NCBI RefSeq assembly: GCF_000336755.1
Contig: NZ_AOLK01000022.1
Span: 196,748 to 260,747, forward strand
Length of the DNA stretch: 64,000 nucleotides
Direction: 5' to 3'
Source: Haloferax elongans ATCC BAA-1513
GTDB taxonomy: Archaea > Halobacteriota > Halobacteria > Halobacteriales > Haloferacaceae
Positions 18,216 to 26,688 of this stretch are shown one piece after another. The notes beneath the pieces are model-generated. The model worked only from the letters and a program-made list of their open reading frames with translations, was not told the DNA's origin and did no database searches. A program made the position numbers and the translations under genes. Every line of letters begins with the position of its first letter. Positions within the stretch are counted from its first letter, which is position 1.

Positions 18216-20237
18216 TCACTCGGTCGAGAGCGTGGTGATTCGCACGTCGTCTACGTACCATCTGTCCCCATCGGCCGTGGAAGCTGGCTGCCGGAACCTG
18301 ATAGCGACGGTGTCGTGGAGGGCGTTCGCGTTGTCGATTCGGACTCGGCGGAACCAGCTGTCTTGGTTCTGGCCCGACTGGGGAGCCACTCTGTCGACTT
18401 CAGTCCACCCGCCGCCCGGGCGGCGATATTCGACGATTAGGTCTTCTGGCGGTGAGTCATCTGACTCAGGCCCACCCTGTGAGTCGCCCTGCTGGACCCA
18501 GTACTCGACGGTGAGGAGGTCTGTACCGGCGGCGTCAACGTCTGGTGAGACGAGCGCCGCGTTCGTCTCGTCGTTGTTACCATTGCCGTGGTCGTTTACG
18601 ATGCGGACGCTTCGGCTCCCGGAGTTCGAGGTCTCCGTATTCGGGCCAACGAGCCGCGCATCGTTGTTCCCCGGACGGTCTGCCGTCTTCGTCCACCCCG
18701 GCGGAAGCGACCCAGATTCGAACTGCTCGACGATGTGATTCTCGACGGTCAGTGAGTCTGACCCATCGTCTGTCGAGACCGTGAGCGCCGCGGTCCCAGT
18801 TCCAGCCGACCAGTACTGACCGGAGTCGGTCGTGACGGCCACGCGTCCGCCACCGCCGGTCGTCGCAGTCGACCGATTCAGACTCACGATTCCCGAATCG
18901 TTCGTGGAAAACGTCACGTCGACGTTGGCGTCCTTCGGGGAGACAGTCGCTTCGAGGTCGATACCACCCGACTGCGACGTGGGGTCGAACGTCCCTGCGC
19001 CGGACCCAGGGGTCGTGTCAGGGGCGGTCCACGACGGCGTGTACGTCACCCCCGGTGGTCCACCGCCACTGTTCGAAATCACGGTCACGTCGAAGACGAC
19101 TCGCCGCTCTGCTCCCGGACCGAAGGAGATGGTGATACTGTCGGTTCCGGTCCCCTGGGCCTGATAGAGAATGCGTGCCTGTCCCTCTCCGTCGGTAGTC
19201 ACAGCCGTTTGCGAGAGCCCACCGTTCGGCCCGTCAGCATCGTCGCTCACTGTGAGTTCGACCCCGCTTTCCGGGTTACTGTACTCGTCTCTCGCCTCGA
19301 CGACCATCTCGTAGGTCGTACCGTTCCGAATCGTCGCCCGCGTCGACGACACACCCGTGAGGTATCGTTCGCCGGGAGCTGTGAGGTCGCGACCGATGCC
19401 GACACGACTCGTCTTGAGGTTGTACGTCACACCCGGTTCGAGTTCGAGGGTGAGCGTCCCGCCGGCTACCAAGAGAGACTGGACGTGGCCGTCCGGTGCC
19501 ATCTCGTCTTCGAGGAGTCGCCGCCACGTCGGTTCCGAGAGGTCTGTCGAGATCTTCAGCACGAGCGGTCCGGAACTACTGTTCGTCACCGCGACTGTCC
19601 TGACGGACATCGACTCGGGGCTCAGCGCGCGGGCATCGACCGAGACAGGGTCGACACCGCCCCTCGATATGTTCCCGTCCAGAGTCACGACCGAGAGCGT
19701 CCGGTCTTCGACGAGTCGCTGCTCGGTCAGCGCACGGGAGGTATTCGAGTCGGAAAAGTTGTTGTAGAGGACGGTATTCTCGAATTTCGTCGTCGGTGCA
19801 GCGCCGTATCTCGTGTAGTCGGGGCTGTACACCAACCCGGCCGTTGGGAACGAAAGCGTTCCCGTGACGTACTCCTTCGTCTCGTCGTCGTGGGCTTCGA
19901 CGTTCTGAATCGAAGCCTGGCTTCCGCTCGGGAGACGTTTCATAGACAACGTCCCACTCGCTGGGGGCGGGTTGACGGCGACGACTCGTCCGGGGAATCG
20001 CGTTCCGAGCGTGACGAGCGCCGAGTGCGTTCGCCCGGTCGTCGCGGTCCCGACGATGGCGTTCCGTACGTCTTGGAGTTCTCCTTGCACCTGTTGGTTG
20101 TGCCTGAACTCCGTCTGTTCTGTCTCCATCGGGACGACCGCTGCCTGGTACACCGAGAGGGCAACGACGAGAAATCCGAGCAGGAGGACAGCACCGACCT
20201 GGGCTGTCACTGCACGGTCGTCCCGGTGAAGTCGCAT
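18216..20237 (-). CDS. Long prepilin-like surface protein with Ig-like and MAM-like domains
   Basis: A 673-residue protein starting MRLHRDDRAVTAQVG, followed by a 25-residue hydrophobic helix ending QAAVVP; this aligns with MMNFRDDRRGVAVQVA of the upstream gene, so the ATG at 20237 is chosen over 20273. A shared beta-rich core (about 40-310, with LSEPTWRRLLEDE) is followed by an Ig-like domain (VVEARDEYSNPESGVELTV) and a C-terminal jelly-roll (about 500-673, NHIVEQFESGSLPPGWTKT to DGDRWYVDDVRI) of the MAM/carbohydrate-binding type. Function is inferred as a membrane-anchored adhesin or pilus-associated protein. It starts 44 bases after the upstream paralogue. Confidence 0.8.
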   Translation of the reverse strand: MRLHRDDRAVTAQVGAVLLLGFLVVALSVYQAAVVPMETEQTEFRHNQQVQGELQDVRNAIVGTATTGRTHSALVTLGTRFPGRVVAVNPPPASGTLSMKRLPSGSQASIQNVEAHDDETKEYVTGTLSFPTAGLVYSPDYTRYGAAPTTKFENTVLYNNFSDSNTSRALTEQRLVEDRTLSVVTLDGNISRGGVDPVSVDARALSPESMSVRTVAVTNSSSGPLVLKISTDLSEPTWRRLLEDEMAPDGHVQSLLVAGGTLTLELEPGVTYNLKTSRVGIGRDLTAPGERYLTGVSSTRATIRNGTTYEMVVEARDEYSNPESGVELTVSDDADGPNGGLSQTAVTTDGEGQARILYQAQGTGTDSITISFGPGAERRVVFDVTVISNSGGGPPGVTYTPSWTAPDTTPGSGAGTFDPTSQSGGIDLEATVSPKDANVDVTFSTNDSGIVSLNRSTATTGGGGRVAVTTDSGQYWSAGTGTAALTVSTDDGSDSLTVENHIVEQFESGSLPPGWTKTADRPGNNDARLVGPNTETSNSGSRSVRIVNDHGNGNNDETNAALVSPDVDAAGTDLLTVEYWVQQGDSQGGPESDDSPPEDLIVEYRRPGGGWTEVDRVAPQSGQNQDSWFRRVRIDNANALHDTVAIRFRQPASTADGDRWYVDDVRITTLSTE

Positions 20238-20281
20238 TACCCTATCTCGCAGCGCGCCCGGTAAAAAACGCATCGTCGGTC

Positions 20282-22477
20282 TCACCCAATCTCCACCCGG
20301 GAGACTGCTGGCCGCTGTGTGGGGTCCGTGACCGTGAAGTTGAGTTGCACCGCGAACGAGTCGTGCGACGACCCCCACGAGAGCGACTCGCTCTCCGAGC
20401 CACTGCCAGTGAGCGTCACCGTCTTTGACCGCTCTTCCCCGGATTCACCCGGCGAGCCGATAACCTGGACGTGGATACTCCCCCCATCAGCGTCGTACGT
20501 GATGTTTTGGATGTCCGGGCGACGGTCAGACGTGAAGTTGAGCGTGGCCGTCCGATAACTCGCCGCGTCGACAGGGTCGTACAGCGCGAGCGCCTCTGAC
20601 TGCGACAAGTCTCGGTCGTACACTCGGACCTCGTCCAGCGTTCCAGGGAAGTACTCCGGTGACGGGCTAGTGTCCTCGATTCGGCCAATCGAGGAGAAGT
20701 CCGTTGTCTTGACACCGGTCGTGGAGACGCTGCTGTCGACGAGTGACCCGTCGAGATACATTCTAAGCCGTCCAGTCGTGGCGTTTCGCGTCAACACGAG
20801 GTGGTGCCACGCGCTGTCGTCCACACGAGACGGACTCTTGACTTCGCCGCCGCTGTCGTCACCGACCGTGAACCCAATTCGCCCTTGGCCGTCGAGCCAT
20901 CCCCAGAAGATGTCGTTCACGTCGCCGTTCGATTCGACGCCCGTGATTCCGGGCTGTCGCCAGTTGACGTCCCCATCGCCAGTCTGGTTCGTCTTAAACC
21001 ACACCGACAGGGATGCAGTGCCGCCGAGTGGATCCTGAAGGCTCCGATTGACACCGATGTAATCGTCGTTCCCGTCGAACTCGTATGCGTTCCCGCCGAG
21101 GACGCCACTCGTCGGGGCCGCACCGACAACGGTTCCAGAGTAGTTTCCGGTTGCGTCGTCGGGCGAATCGTCGAACGCCCAGTATCCATTGGGACCGACG
21201 TCCCACCGCGAGCCGTTCTTCGGGTAGCCAACAGCGACCTCCGCAGGGTCATGATTCCCGCCGTCGTCGTGGACGACTCCTCGTTCGCCTGTTTTCGACG
21301 CTGCGTCCCACTCCGCCAGCGACCACGAAAGCGAATCGACACCGGCCACAGAAATCGTGAACGTGACGCGTTCTGCGGCGGTCGAGTCGTCGTCGATAGA
21401 TGCCGTTACCGTCGCAATACCTGCAGTTCTTGGCGGCGTGTACCGGACTGTCGCCTGTCCTGACTCGTCCGACGGGGAGTCAACATTCTCAATCGTGCCG
21501 CCGGTTGCACGGCTGTCGACCGCGACACCACTCACAGGGTTGTTGAACCCATCTCTCACCTCGACTGTCAGCGATTGCGTCTCGCTCGGTGCGACGGTTC
21601 TATTAGTCGCTCCGACGGCCGTCACGTACTGTCCGTCGGGTTGTGTCGCATTCGGTGAGACAGCAACCTCGGCGAGTCGGAGTTCGTACTCGCCGGGGTC
21701 GAGGACGATTCGGGCGTACCCACCGGCGACACTGACGTTCGCGTTCTCGACATCTTCGAATCGTTTCTCCCACGTCGATTGCGCTAGGTCTGTTGGGAGT
21801 TCGATGACGACGTTCTCACCGGTTTCGTTGCGGATACGAACGACACGAGTAGTCGCACTGGTCGCTCGAACGTCGAGTGTAGTCGTCGTGCTCGACGAGG
21901 TGTCGACCGACCCGTCGATAGACGTCAGAGAGAGCCGCTGGCCGTCGACGAGCGGTGTTGAGGTACCAACGAGGAGTTCCTTCCCGTTGTCGAACTGCTT
22001 CACCAGCGCACCGTGTTCGTAGTGGTACCGGGGTGCCCCTTCGAACTCGTTGTACTCGGCTTCGTACTCGACTACCTGCGTCGAGAACGTCTTCGTCGAG
22101 TTGTTCCAGTAATCTGCCGTCTCCGAGTCGACAGCCACTGCGTTCTCGACGCGAATTGGCCCGCTATTACTCTGTGTCGCTGTTAGGCGGCCACTCGCTG
22201 GTGGCGGCGTGACGAAAAGCACGCGGGGCCGGTAGTTCGTTCCAAGCGCTACCGAGACAGGGACAGACCCACCAGTTCGAGCCGTGGTCTCGACTGTTCG
22301 CTGGAGGGTTTCGAGATTCCGTTCGACGATTCGATTGTGGGCTGCTTCGGTCCGCTTTGTGTCGTTTGGGACGACTGTCGCCTGATAGAGTGAGGCGCTG
22401 ATGACGAAAAAGCCGAACAAGACGATAACAGCGACTTGTACGGCGACGCCTCGTCGGTCGTCCCGAAAGTTCATCAT
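20282..22477 (-). CDS. Long prepilin-like surface protein with LamG-type domain
   Basis: A 731-residue paralogue of the preceding entry. The N-terminus has a short basic DRRG stretch then a hydrophobic helix (VAVIVLFGFFVISASLYQA). The shared core contains LPTDLAQSTWEKRFED; an Ig-like domain follows (VEVRDGFNNPVSGVAVDSR), then a laminin-G/concanavalin-like domain (about 440-640: GNAYEFDGNDDYIGVN, WHHLVLTRNATTGRLRMYLD). LamG domains usually bind glycans or proteins. Two adjacent ATGs (22477, 22474) are possible starts. First gene of the three-gene minus-strand row. Confidence 0.82.
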   Translation of the reverse strand: MMNFRDDRRGVAVQVAVIVLFGFFVISASLYQATVVPNDTKRTEAAHNRIVERNLETLQRTVETTARTGGSVPVSVALGTNYRPRVLFVTPPPASGRLTATQSNSGPIRVENAVAVDSETADYWNNSTKTFSTQVVEYEAEYNEFEGAPRYHYEHGALVKQFDNGKELLVGTSTPLVDGQRLSLTSIDGSVDTSSSTTTTLDVRATSATTRVVRIRNETGENVVIELPTDLAQSTWEKRFEDVENANVSVAGGYARIVLDPGEYELRLAEVAVSPNATQPDGQYVTAVGATNRTVAPSETQSLTVEVRDGFNNPVSGVAVDSRATGGTIENVDSPSDESGQATVRYTPPRTAGIATVTASIDDDSTAAERVTFTISVAGVDSLSWSLAEWDAASKTGERGVVHDDGGNHDPAEVAVGYPKNGSRWDVGPNGYWAFDDSPDDATGNYSGTVVGAAPTSGVLGGNAYEFDGNDDYIGVNRSLQDPLGGTASLSVWFKTNQTGDGDVNWRQPGITGVESNGDVNDIFWGWLDGQGRIGFTVGDDSGGEVKSPSRVDDSAWHHLVLTRNATTGRLRMYLDGSLVDSSVSTTGVKTTDFSSIGRIEDTSPSPEYFPGTLDEVRVYDRDLSQSEALALYDPVDAASYRTATLNFTSDRRPDIQNITYDADGGSIHVQVIGSPGESGEERSKTVTLTGSGSESESLSWGSSHDSFAVQLNFTVTDPTQRPAVSRVEIG

Positions 22478-22553
22478 TGAGAAGGGCGGCTTGAACTATA
22501 AAAAGGCTATCCCCCGTATCGAGCGGAGGGCAACGAAACGAGAGAGGCCGAGT

Positions 22554-23141
22554 TCAGTCTTCCTCTTCGACGACTTCGGGCTCCGCCAGTCCGCTCTGGA
22601 GGCTCTCGATGCCGTCGACCCACTCGGTCACGAGACCGAACTCGATGTCTTCGAGCACATCGAGGTCGAGTTCCTCGCCGGCGATGACGTTCGTGCCGAC
22701 CTGCACGATGTAGCCGAGTGCAGCGTCGAGGTCGTCTGCTTCTTCGGCGTCTGCGGCGGCGATGATGTACGCCGACATCTCGTCTTCGAGGTCAGACGGA
22801 CCTGCGACGAGGTACTCTTCGGCCGCGAAGAACGCACACGAGAGACTCGTCTGGACGCTTCCGATGAGAATCTCCGCCTCTTCGTTCTCGGACTCGAACT
22901 CGGGCTCCGCCATGACGATGTCGTGGACGGTCGCGAGTTCGTCGAGCGCTTCTTCTTCGTCGAGCGTGTCGTCGTCGTGCGCGGTCAGAATCTTGGCGAG
23001 AGCGATGGCGGCGTCGTTCTGAATGTTCATCAGAAGCCGACCCGTCTCCTCGCTTTCGAGGTCCAGGTCTTCTTCTTCGACGCGCGTCAACCAATTCTGC
23101 CAGCGTTCCGGGGAGTAGTATCGTTCCTCGGCCTCGGTCAT
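22554..23141 (-). CDS. DUF2150 family protein
   Basis: A 195-residue, very acidic cytoplasmic protein (MTEAEERYYSPERWQNWLTR at the start, mostly helical, Glu-rich C-terminus). It fits the archaeal DUF2150 family, whose function is not known. Upstream in-frame residues were removed because the ATG at 23141 gives the family N-terminus. Confidence 0.8.
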   Translation of the reverse strand: MTEAEERYYSPERWQNWLTRVEEEDLDLESEETGRLLMNIQNDAAIALAKILTAHDDDTLDEEEALDELATVHDIVMAEPEFESENEEAEILIGSVQTSLSCAFFAAEEYLVAGPSDLEDEMSAYIIAAADAEEADDLDAALGYIVQVGTNVIAGEELDLDVLEDIEFGLVTEWVDGIESLQSGLAEPEVVEEED

Positions 23142-23279
23142 ACCTACACCCTCCCGTGCCGGACTCAAATGCCTTTCTTATCCTCTTGGCAACTGTGTGT
23201 GATTCGGAAGCGTGTGTTCCAACGACAGGGGACCCGAACCGACTGTGTCTCTCGTTTCCCCCTGTTCTATGCGCCCGAG

Positions 23280-24128
23280 TTATCTATCGAGCGTCGATTC
23301 GGTGTCGATATCGTAGACGAGCGCCGGCGTCTCGACGTGCGCGTTTCGGACCGCGTCGTCGTGACCCTCGTCGAGGAGCCAATCTACTCGCCGGGGTACC
23401 GTCTTTGGGCCCATCACTGCGCCGGGACGGTCCGGGTCGTCGACGAAGTCAGTCTCCATGAGGAACGGAACGCCACGCTCGGCCGCGTCTTCGAGACGGT
23501 CTTTGTTGCTCATGACGCTCGGCGTGCCGCCGGTGAGATGTCCCTGCGCGTAGTGTTTCACGACGCGCTCGCGTGGGACGTCGCGCTCGTCGGCCCACTC
23601 GGCAACGTCCGAGAGGTCAGTCGTCGATTCCGTGTGGAGTTGGAGCGCGCAGTCGCAGTCGGCGGCGAGGTCGAGTCCGTGTCTGAGAACCGCGTTCGAG
23701 GCGTCCCAGACGGCGTCGGTGACGTCGTAGTGCGGCCGACCTGATTTGAGTGCGAGCGCGTCGCCAGCGCGCACGTACTCGGCAGCGACGTCCAGACCGG
23801 CGCACATGAGGTCGCGCGCGTCGGCCGGGTCGTAGCCCCGGTCGTCGACGAGTTTCGAGACAAGTCCGGGGTGGACACCGAGGACGGGCCACGCTTTGCC
23901 GTCGAGAAGTTCGGACGCGTCACGAACAACGTCGATAGTCGTCTCGAAGACCGGCCGGAAGTCCTCGCCCGTCTCGACCTCGTGGCCCAGCAGCCACGAC
24001 GGTTTGTTCACGACCAACAGGTGTGTGCCGCCGCTTCGAGCGAAGTCTTTCACCGCCTCTACCCCGCGACCGTGGTCCGGGTCGAGGTGGAGGTGGTTGT
24101 CCACGACCGGCGTATCGAACGTTTGCAT
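23280..24128 (-). CDS. TatD-related metal-dependent hydrolase
   Basis: A 282-residue TIM-barrel hydrolase. The N-terminal metal-binding HLHLD motif (VVDNHLHLDPD, about residues 9-19) is present, with further candidate metal ligands in GVHPG, LQLHTES, VVKHYAQGH and METDF. TatD-type proteins are Mg-dependent nucleases or deoxyribonucleases; archaeal members like this one are uncharacterised. It is followed, 52 bases upstream in the same orientation, by a NYN-domain gene, which also suggests nucleic-acid chemistry. Confidence 0.85.
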   Translation of the reverse strand: MQTFDTPVVDNHLHLDPDHGRGVEAVKDFARSGGTHLLVVNKPSWLLGHEVETGEDFRPVFETTIDVVRDASELLDGKAWPVLGVHPGLVSKLVDDRGYDPADARDLMCAGLDVAAEYVRAGDALALKSGRPHYDVTDAVWDASNAVLRHGLDLAADCDCALQLHTESTTDLSDVAEWADERDVPRERVVKHYAQGHLTGGTPSVMSNKDRLEDAAERGVPFLMETDFVDDPDRPGAVMGPKTVPRRVDWLLDEGHDDAVRNAHVETPALVYDIDTESTLDR

Positions 24129-24180
24129 GGTCGAGTGGTCGAGTGGCGCAGGAAAAAAACGAACCGTTCGCGTGCGACTC

Positions 24181-24657
24181 TCAGTCGTCGCTGTCGGAGA
24201 GTTCGTCGAGCGTCACGGCGTGGTTCGCCGCGTTCTGGAGCGCGTCTGACCGGCCGTAGCTCCCCGGTGCGATAGCGACCGTTCGGACACCGTACTCGTT
24301 TGCGACTTCCAGTGCGGGCTTGAAATCGGTGTCTCGCGAGGCGACCGCGACAACGTCCGCGCACCCGTCGGCCGCAAAGCGCGTGAGGTCGACCGCGAGT
24401 TTCACGTCCACGTCGCCGCTCGTGATGACGACTTCGAAGCCGCGGGCTTCGGCCGCCTGAATGAGTCCCGGCGTGGCGTGCTCGTCGAGATAGAGTCGCA
24501 TCGCGCTCGTCTGGTCGCCGAGCGACCGCGCAGCGTTCCGAATATCGTCGAGGTCGACGTCGAACTCGTCGCGGAGGACGTTCGGCCCGTCCACGAAGAG
24601 GGCGACACGTCCCGAGGGAAGGCCCTCAGGACCGAACAATCGCCGCAGGAGGTCCAT
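24181..24657 (-). CDS. NYN (LabA/DUF88-like) domain protein
   Basis: A 158-residue PIN-fold NYN protein. Acidic residues expected at the nuclease site are seen in ALFVDGPNVLRDEFDVD (about residues 20-36), SGDVDVKLAVD and ASRDTDF. NYN domains are often RNases; activity here is inferred. Start ATG at 24657. Read toward the TatD-like gene and probably co-transcribed with it. Confidence 0.85.
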   Translation of the reverse strand: MDLLRRLFGPEGLPSGRVALFVDGPNVLRDEFDVDLDDIRNAARSLGDQTSAMRLYLDEHATPGLIQAAEARGFEVVITSGDVDVKLAVDLTRFAADGCADVVAVASRDTDFKPALEVANEYGVRTVAIAPGSYGRSDALQNAANHAVTLDELSDSDD

Positions 24658-24834
24658 ACACAACCTCTCCCAGTTTCCGGTTTATACATTTCGAGCGAGT
24701 CTCCGACAGTCGGAACACTGCACGCCGAACCCAATTGTTCGAATCTAACCAAAATCGTTATAGAATTTATTTAGGTTTACTAGGTTCTTCCAATTGTACC
24801 TTGAAACCAATGGTGAAATCCGAATTTCAGTCAA

Positions 24835-24852
24835 GCTAACAAATATTGCCTT
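24835..24852 (+). promoter_or_regulatory. Putative halolysin promoter
   Basis: An AT-rich block (CTAACAAATATTG) centred about 30 bases before the halolysin ATG, inside a generally AT-rich 100-base upstream region, fits a haloarchaeal TATA box for a leaderless mRNA. Confidence 0.45.
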
Positions 24853-24875
24853 ACCCCACTGAGCATTGTTTGCCC

Positions 24876-26435
24876 ATGGCAGGCACACCGAACTTCGACA
24901 GACGAACGTTCCTGAAACTGTCCGCAGCTGCAGGTCTCGCCGGAATGGCTGGCGTGACCTCCGCGACGCCCGGACGCGACCCCGGGCCGAAGAAAGACGA
25001 GATTCTCGTTGGTGTCTCCAAGACTGCCGACAGTCCGCAAGCGGCCGTCGAACAACACGTTCCGGGTAACGCCGAGGTTGTTCACGAAAACAAGTCGCTC
25101 AGCTACGCGGCAGTCAAGTTCCCCTCGAATGCTCCCTCGCACGCTCGGGAGAACTTCATCGAGGCAATCACGAAGAAAGACGAAGTAAAGTACGCCGAAG
25201 AGAACGCGACGCTCGAAGCACTCTATACGGCGAACGACCCCAAGTACGGCAGCCAGTATGCCCCACAGCAGGTCAACGCGGACTCCGCGTGGGATACGAC
25301 GCTCGGTAGCTCCAACGTGACTATCGCCGTCGTCGACCAGGGCGTCATGTACGACCACCCCGACCTCTCCTCGCAGTTCGGGTCGGACAAAGGCCAAGAC
25401 TTCGTCGACAACGACAACGACCCGTACCCGGACGTGCTCTCCGACGAGTACCACGGGACGCACGTCGCCGGTATCGCTGCCGGGACGACGGACAACAACG
25501 AGGGTATTGGCGGCATCAGTAACTCGACGCTTCTCTCCGGGCGCGCGCTCTCCGAGGGCGGCTCTGGCGCTACCAGTGACATCGCGGACGCCGTCGAGTG
25601 GGCCGCAGACCAGGGCGCAGACGTCATCAACCTCTCGCTGGGTGGTGGCGGCTACTCCTCGACGATGAAGAACGCCGTGACCTACGCGACCCAGCAGGGC
25701 TCGCTCGTCGTCGCCGCTGCCGGTAACGACGGTCGCCGCAACGTCTCCTACCCGGCCGCCTACAGCGAGTGTCTCGCTGTCTCGGCGCTCGACCCCGACG
25801 AGACGCTCGCACGCTACTCCAACTACGGCGACGAAATCGACGTCGCCGCACCCGGTACCAACGTGCTCTCCTGCTGGACGACCAGCACCGAGTACAAGGA
25901 AATCTCCGGTACGTCGATGGCGACGCCCGTCGTCTCCGGTGTGGCCGGACTCGCACTCGACGTCTACGACCTCTCGCCGTCCGACCTTCGGAACCACCTG
26001 AAGAACACGGCGGTCAACGTCGGACTGAGCAGCGCGAAGCAGGGTTCAGGCCGCGTCGACGCTGCCAACGCTGTCACCACTGACCCAGGAAGTGGCGGCG
26101 GCGGTGGCGGCGGTGGGTCGACCACCACGACCATCGACGATTCGCTCTCGTCGAACGCTGACTCCGACTGCTGGTCCTACACGTGGGAGTACAGCTCCCC
26201 GTCCCAGGTCGTCGTCGAACTCAGTGGCCCGTCCAACGCTGACTTCGACCTCTACGTCAACGAGGGCTCCGGCACGTGCCCCTCGACGAGCACCTACGAC
26301 TACCGCTCGTGGACCACCGACAGCAACGAGCAGATTACCATCGACAACCCCGACACGGCTGCCGACCTCGCCATGATGGTCGACAGCTACTCGGGAAGTG
26401 GCAGCTACACGGTGACCATCACCGAAAAGGAGTAA
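24876..26435 (+). CDS. hly: Halolysin, Tat-exported subtilisin-like serine protease
   Basis: A 519-residue extracellular protease. The Tat signal is MAGTPNFDRRTFLKLSAAAG, followed by an inhibitor-type propeptide to about residue 118. The catalytic triad is D154 (IAVVDQGV), H193 (YHGTHVAGIAAG) and S347 (SGTSMATPVVSG). A Gly-rich linker leads to a C-terminal PPC-type domain with paired Cys (SDCWSY, GTCPST), typical of halolysins and needed for activity in high salt. The protein closely matches halolysin R4 of Haloferax mediterranei from memory. It has its own promoter and a hairpin after the stop. Confidence 0.97.
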   Translation: MAGTPNFDRRTFLKLSAAAGLAGMAGVTSATPGRDPGPKKDEILVGVSKTADSPQAAVEQHVPGNAEVVHENKSLSYAAVKFPSNAPSHARENFIEAITKKDEVKYAEENATLEALYTANDPKYGSQYAPQQVNADSAWDTTLGSSNVTIAVVDQGVMYDHPDLSSQFGSDKGQDFVDNDNDPYPDVLSDEYHGTHVAGIAAGTTDNNEGIGGISNSTLLSGRALSEGGSGATSDIADAVEWAADQGADVINLSLGGGGYSSTMKNAVTYATQQGSLVVAAAGNDGRRNVSYPAAYSECLAVSALDPDETLARYSNYGDEIDVAAPGTNVLSCWTTSTEYKEISGTSMATPVVSGVAGLALDVYDLSPSDLRNHLKNTAVNVGLSSAKQGSGRVDAANAVTTDPGSGGGGGGGGSTTTTIDDSLSSNADSDCWSYTWEYSSPSQVVVELSGPSNADFDLYVNEGSGTCPSTSTYDYRSWTTDSNEQITIDNPDTAADLAMMVDSYSGSGSYTVTITEKE

Positions 26436-26448
26436 GCACCACACCATC

Positions 26449-26482
26449 GGCGACGGCAGGGTAAGTCATTCCCGCCGTCACC
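26449..26482 (+). terminator. Hairpin downstream of halolysin
   Basis: A 12-bp stem with one mismatch and one bulged A surrounds a 9-base loop, starting 14 bases after the stop. No T-run follows directly, so it may stabilise the mRNA 3' end rather than terminate. Nothing else is seen before 26689. Confidence 0.45.
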
Positions 26483-26688
26483 GGTTTCGGCCGAGCAGGT
26501 ACCAGAATCACCACGCGAGAGAGTGGTGCTAGTGTCCATGACTGTGACATCTTCATGAGCACGGTGGGGCCGAGTTCCCGCGCGCCATCACAGGCGGCAG
26601 TCCGTCGTCTGGGCTGACGCCGTTGCGAACGACCGTCTCCCATCACAGGCCCCGACGTGCTGATACACCTTCGTCGCCTACGTCTCGT

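Noticed and set aside
22401-23744. A 447-codon plus-strand frame across DUF2150 and the TatD-like gene
   Set aside because: It overlaps two well-supported minus-strand genes and has no family features.
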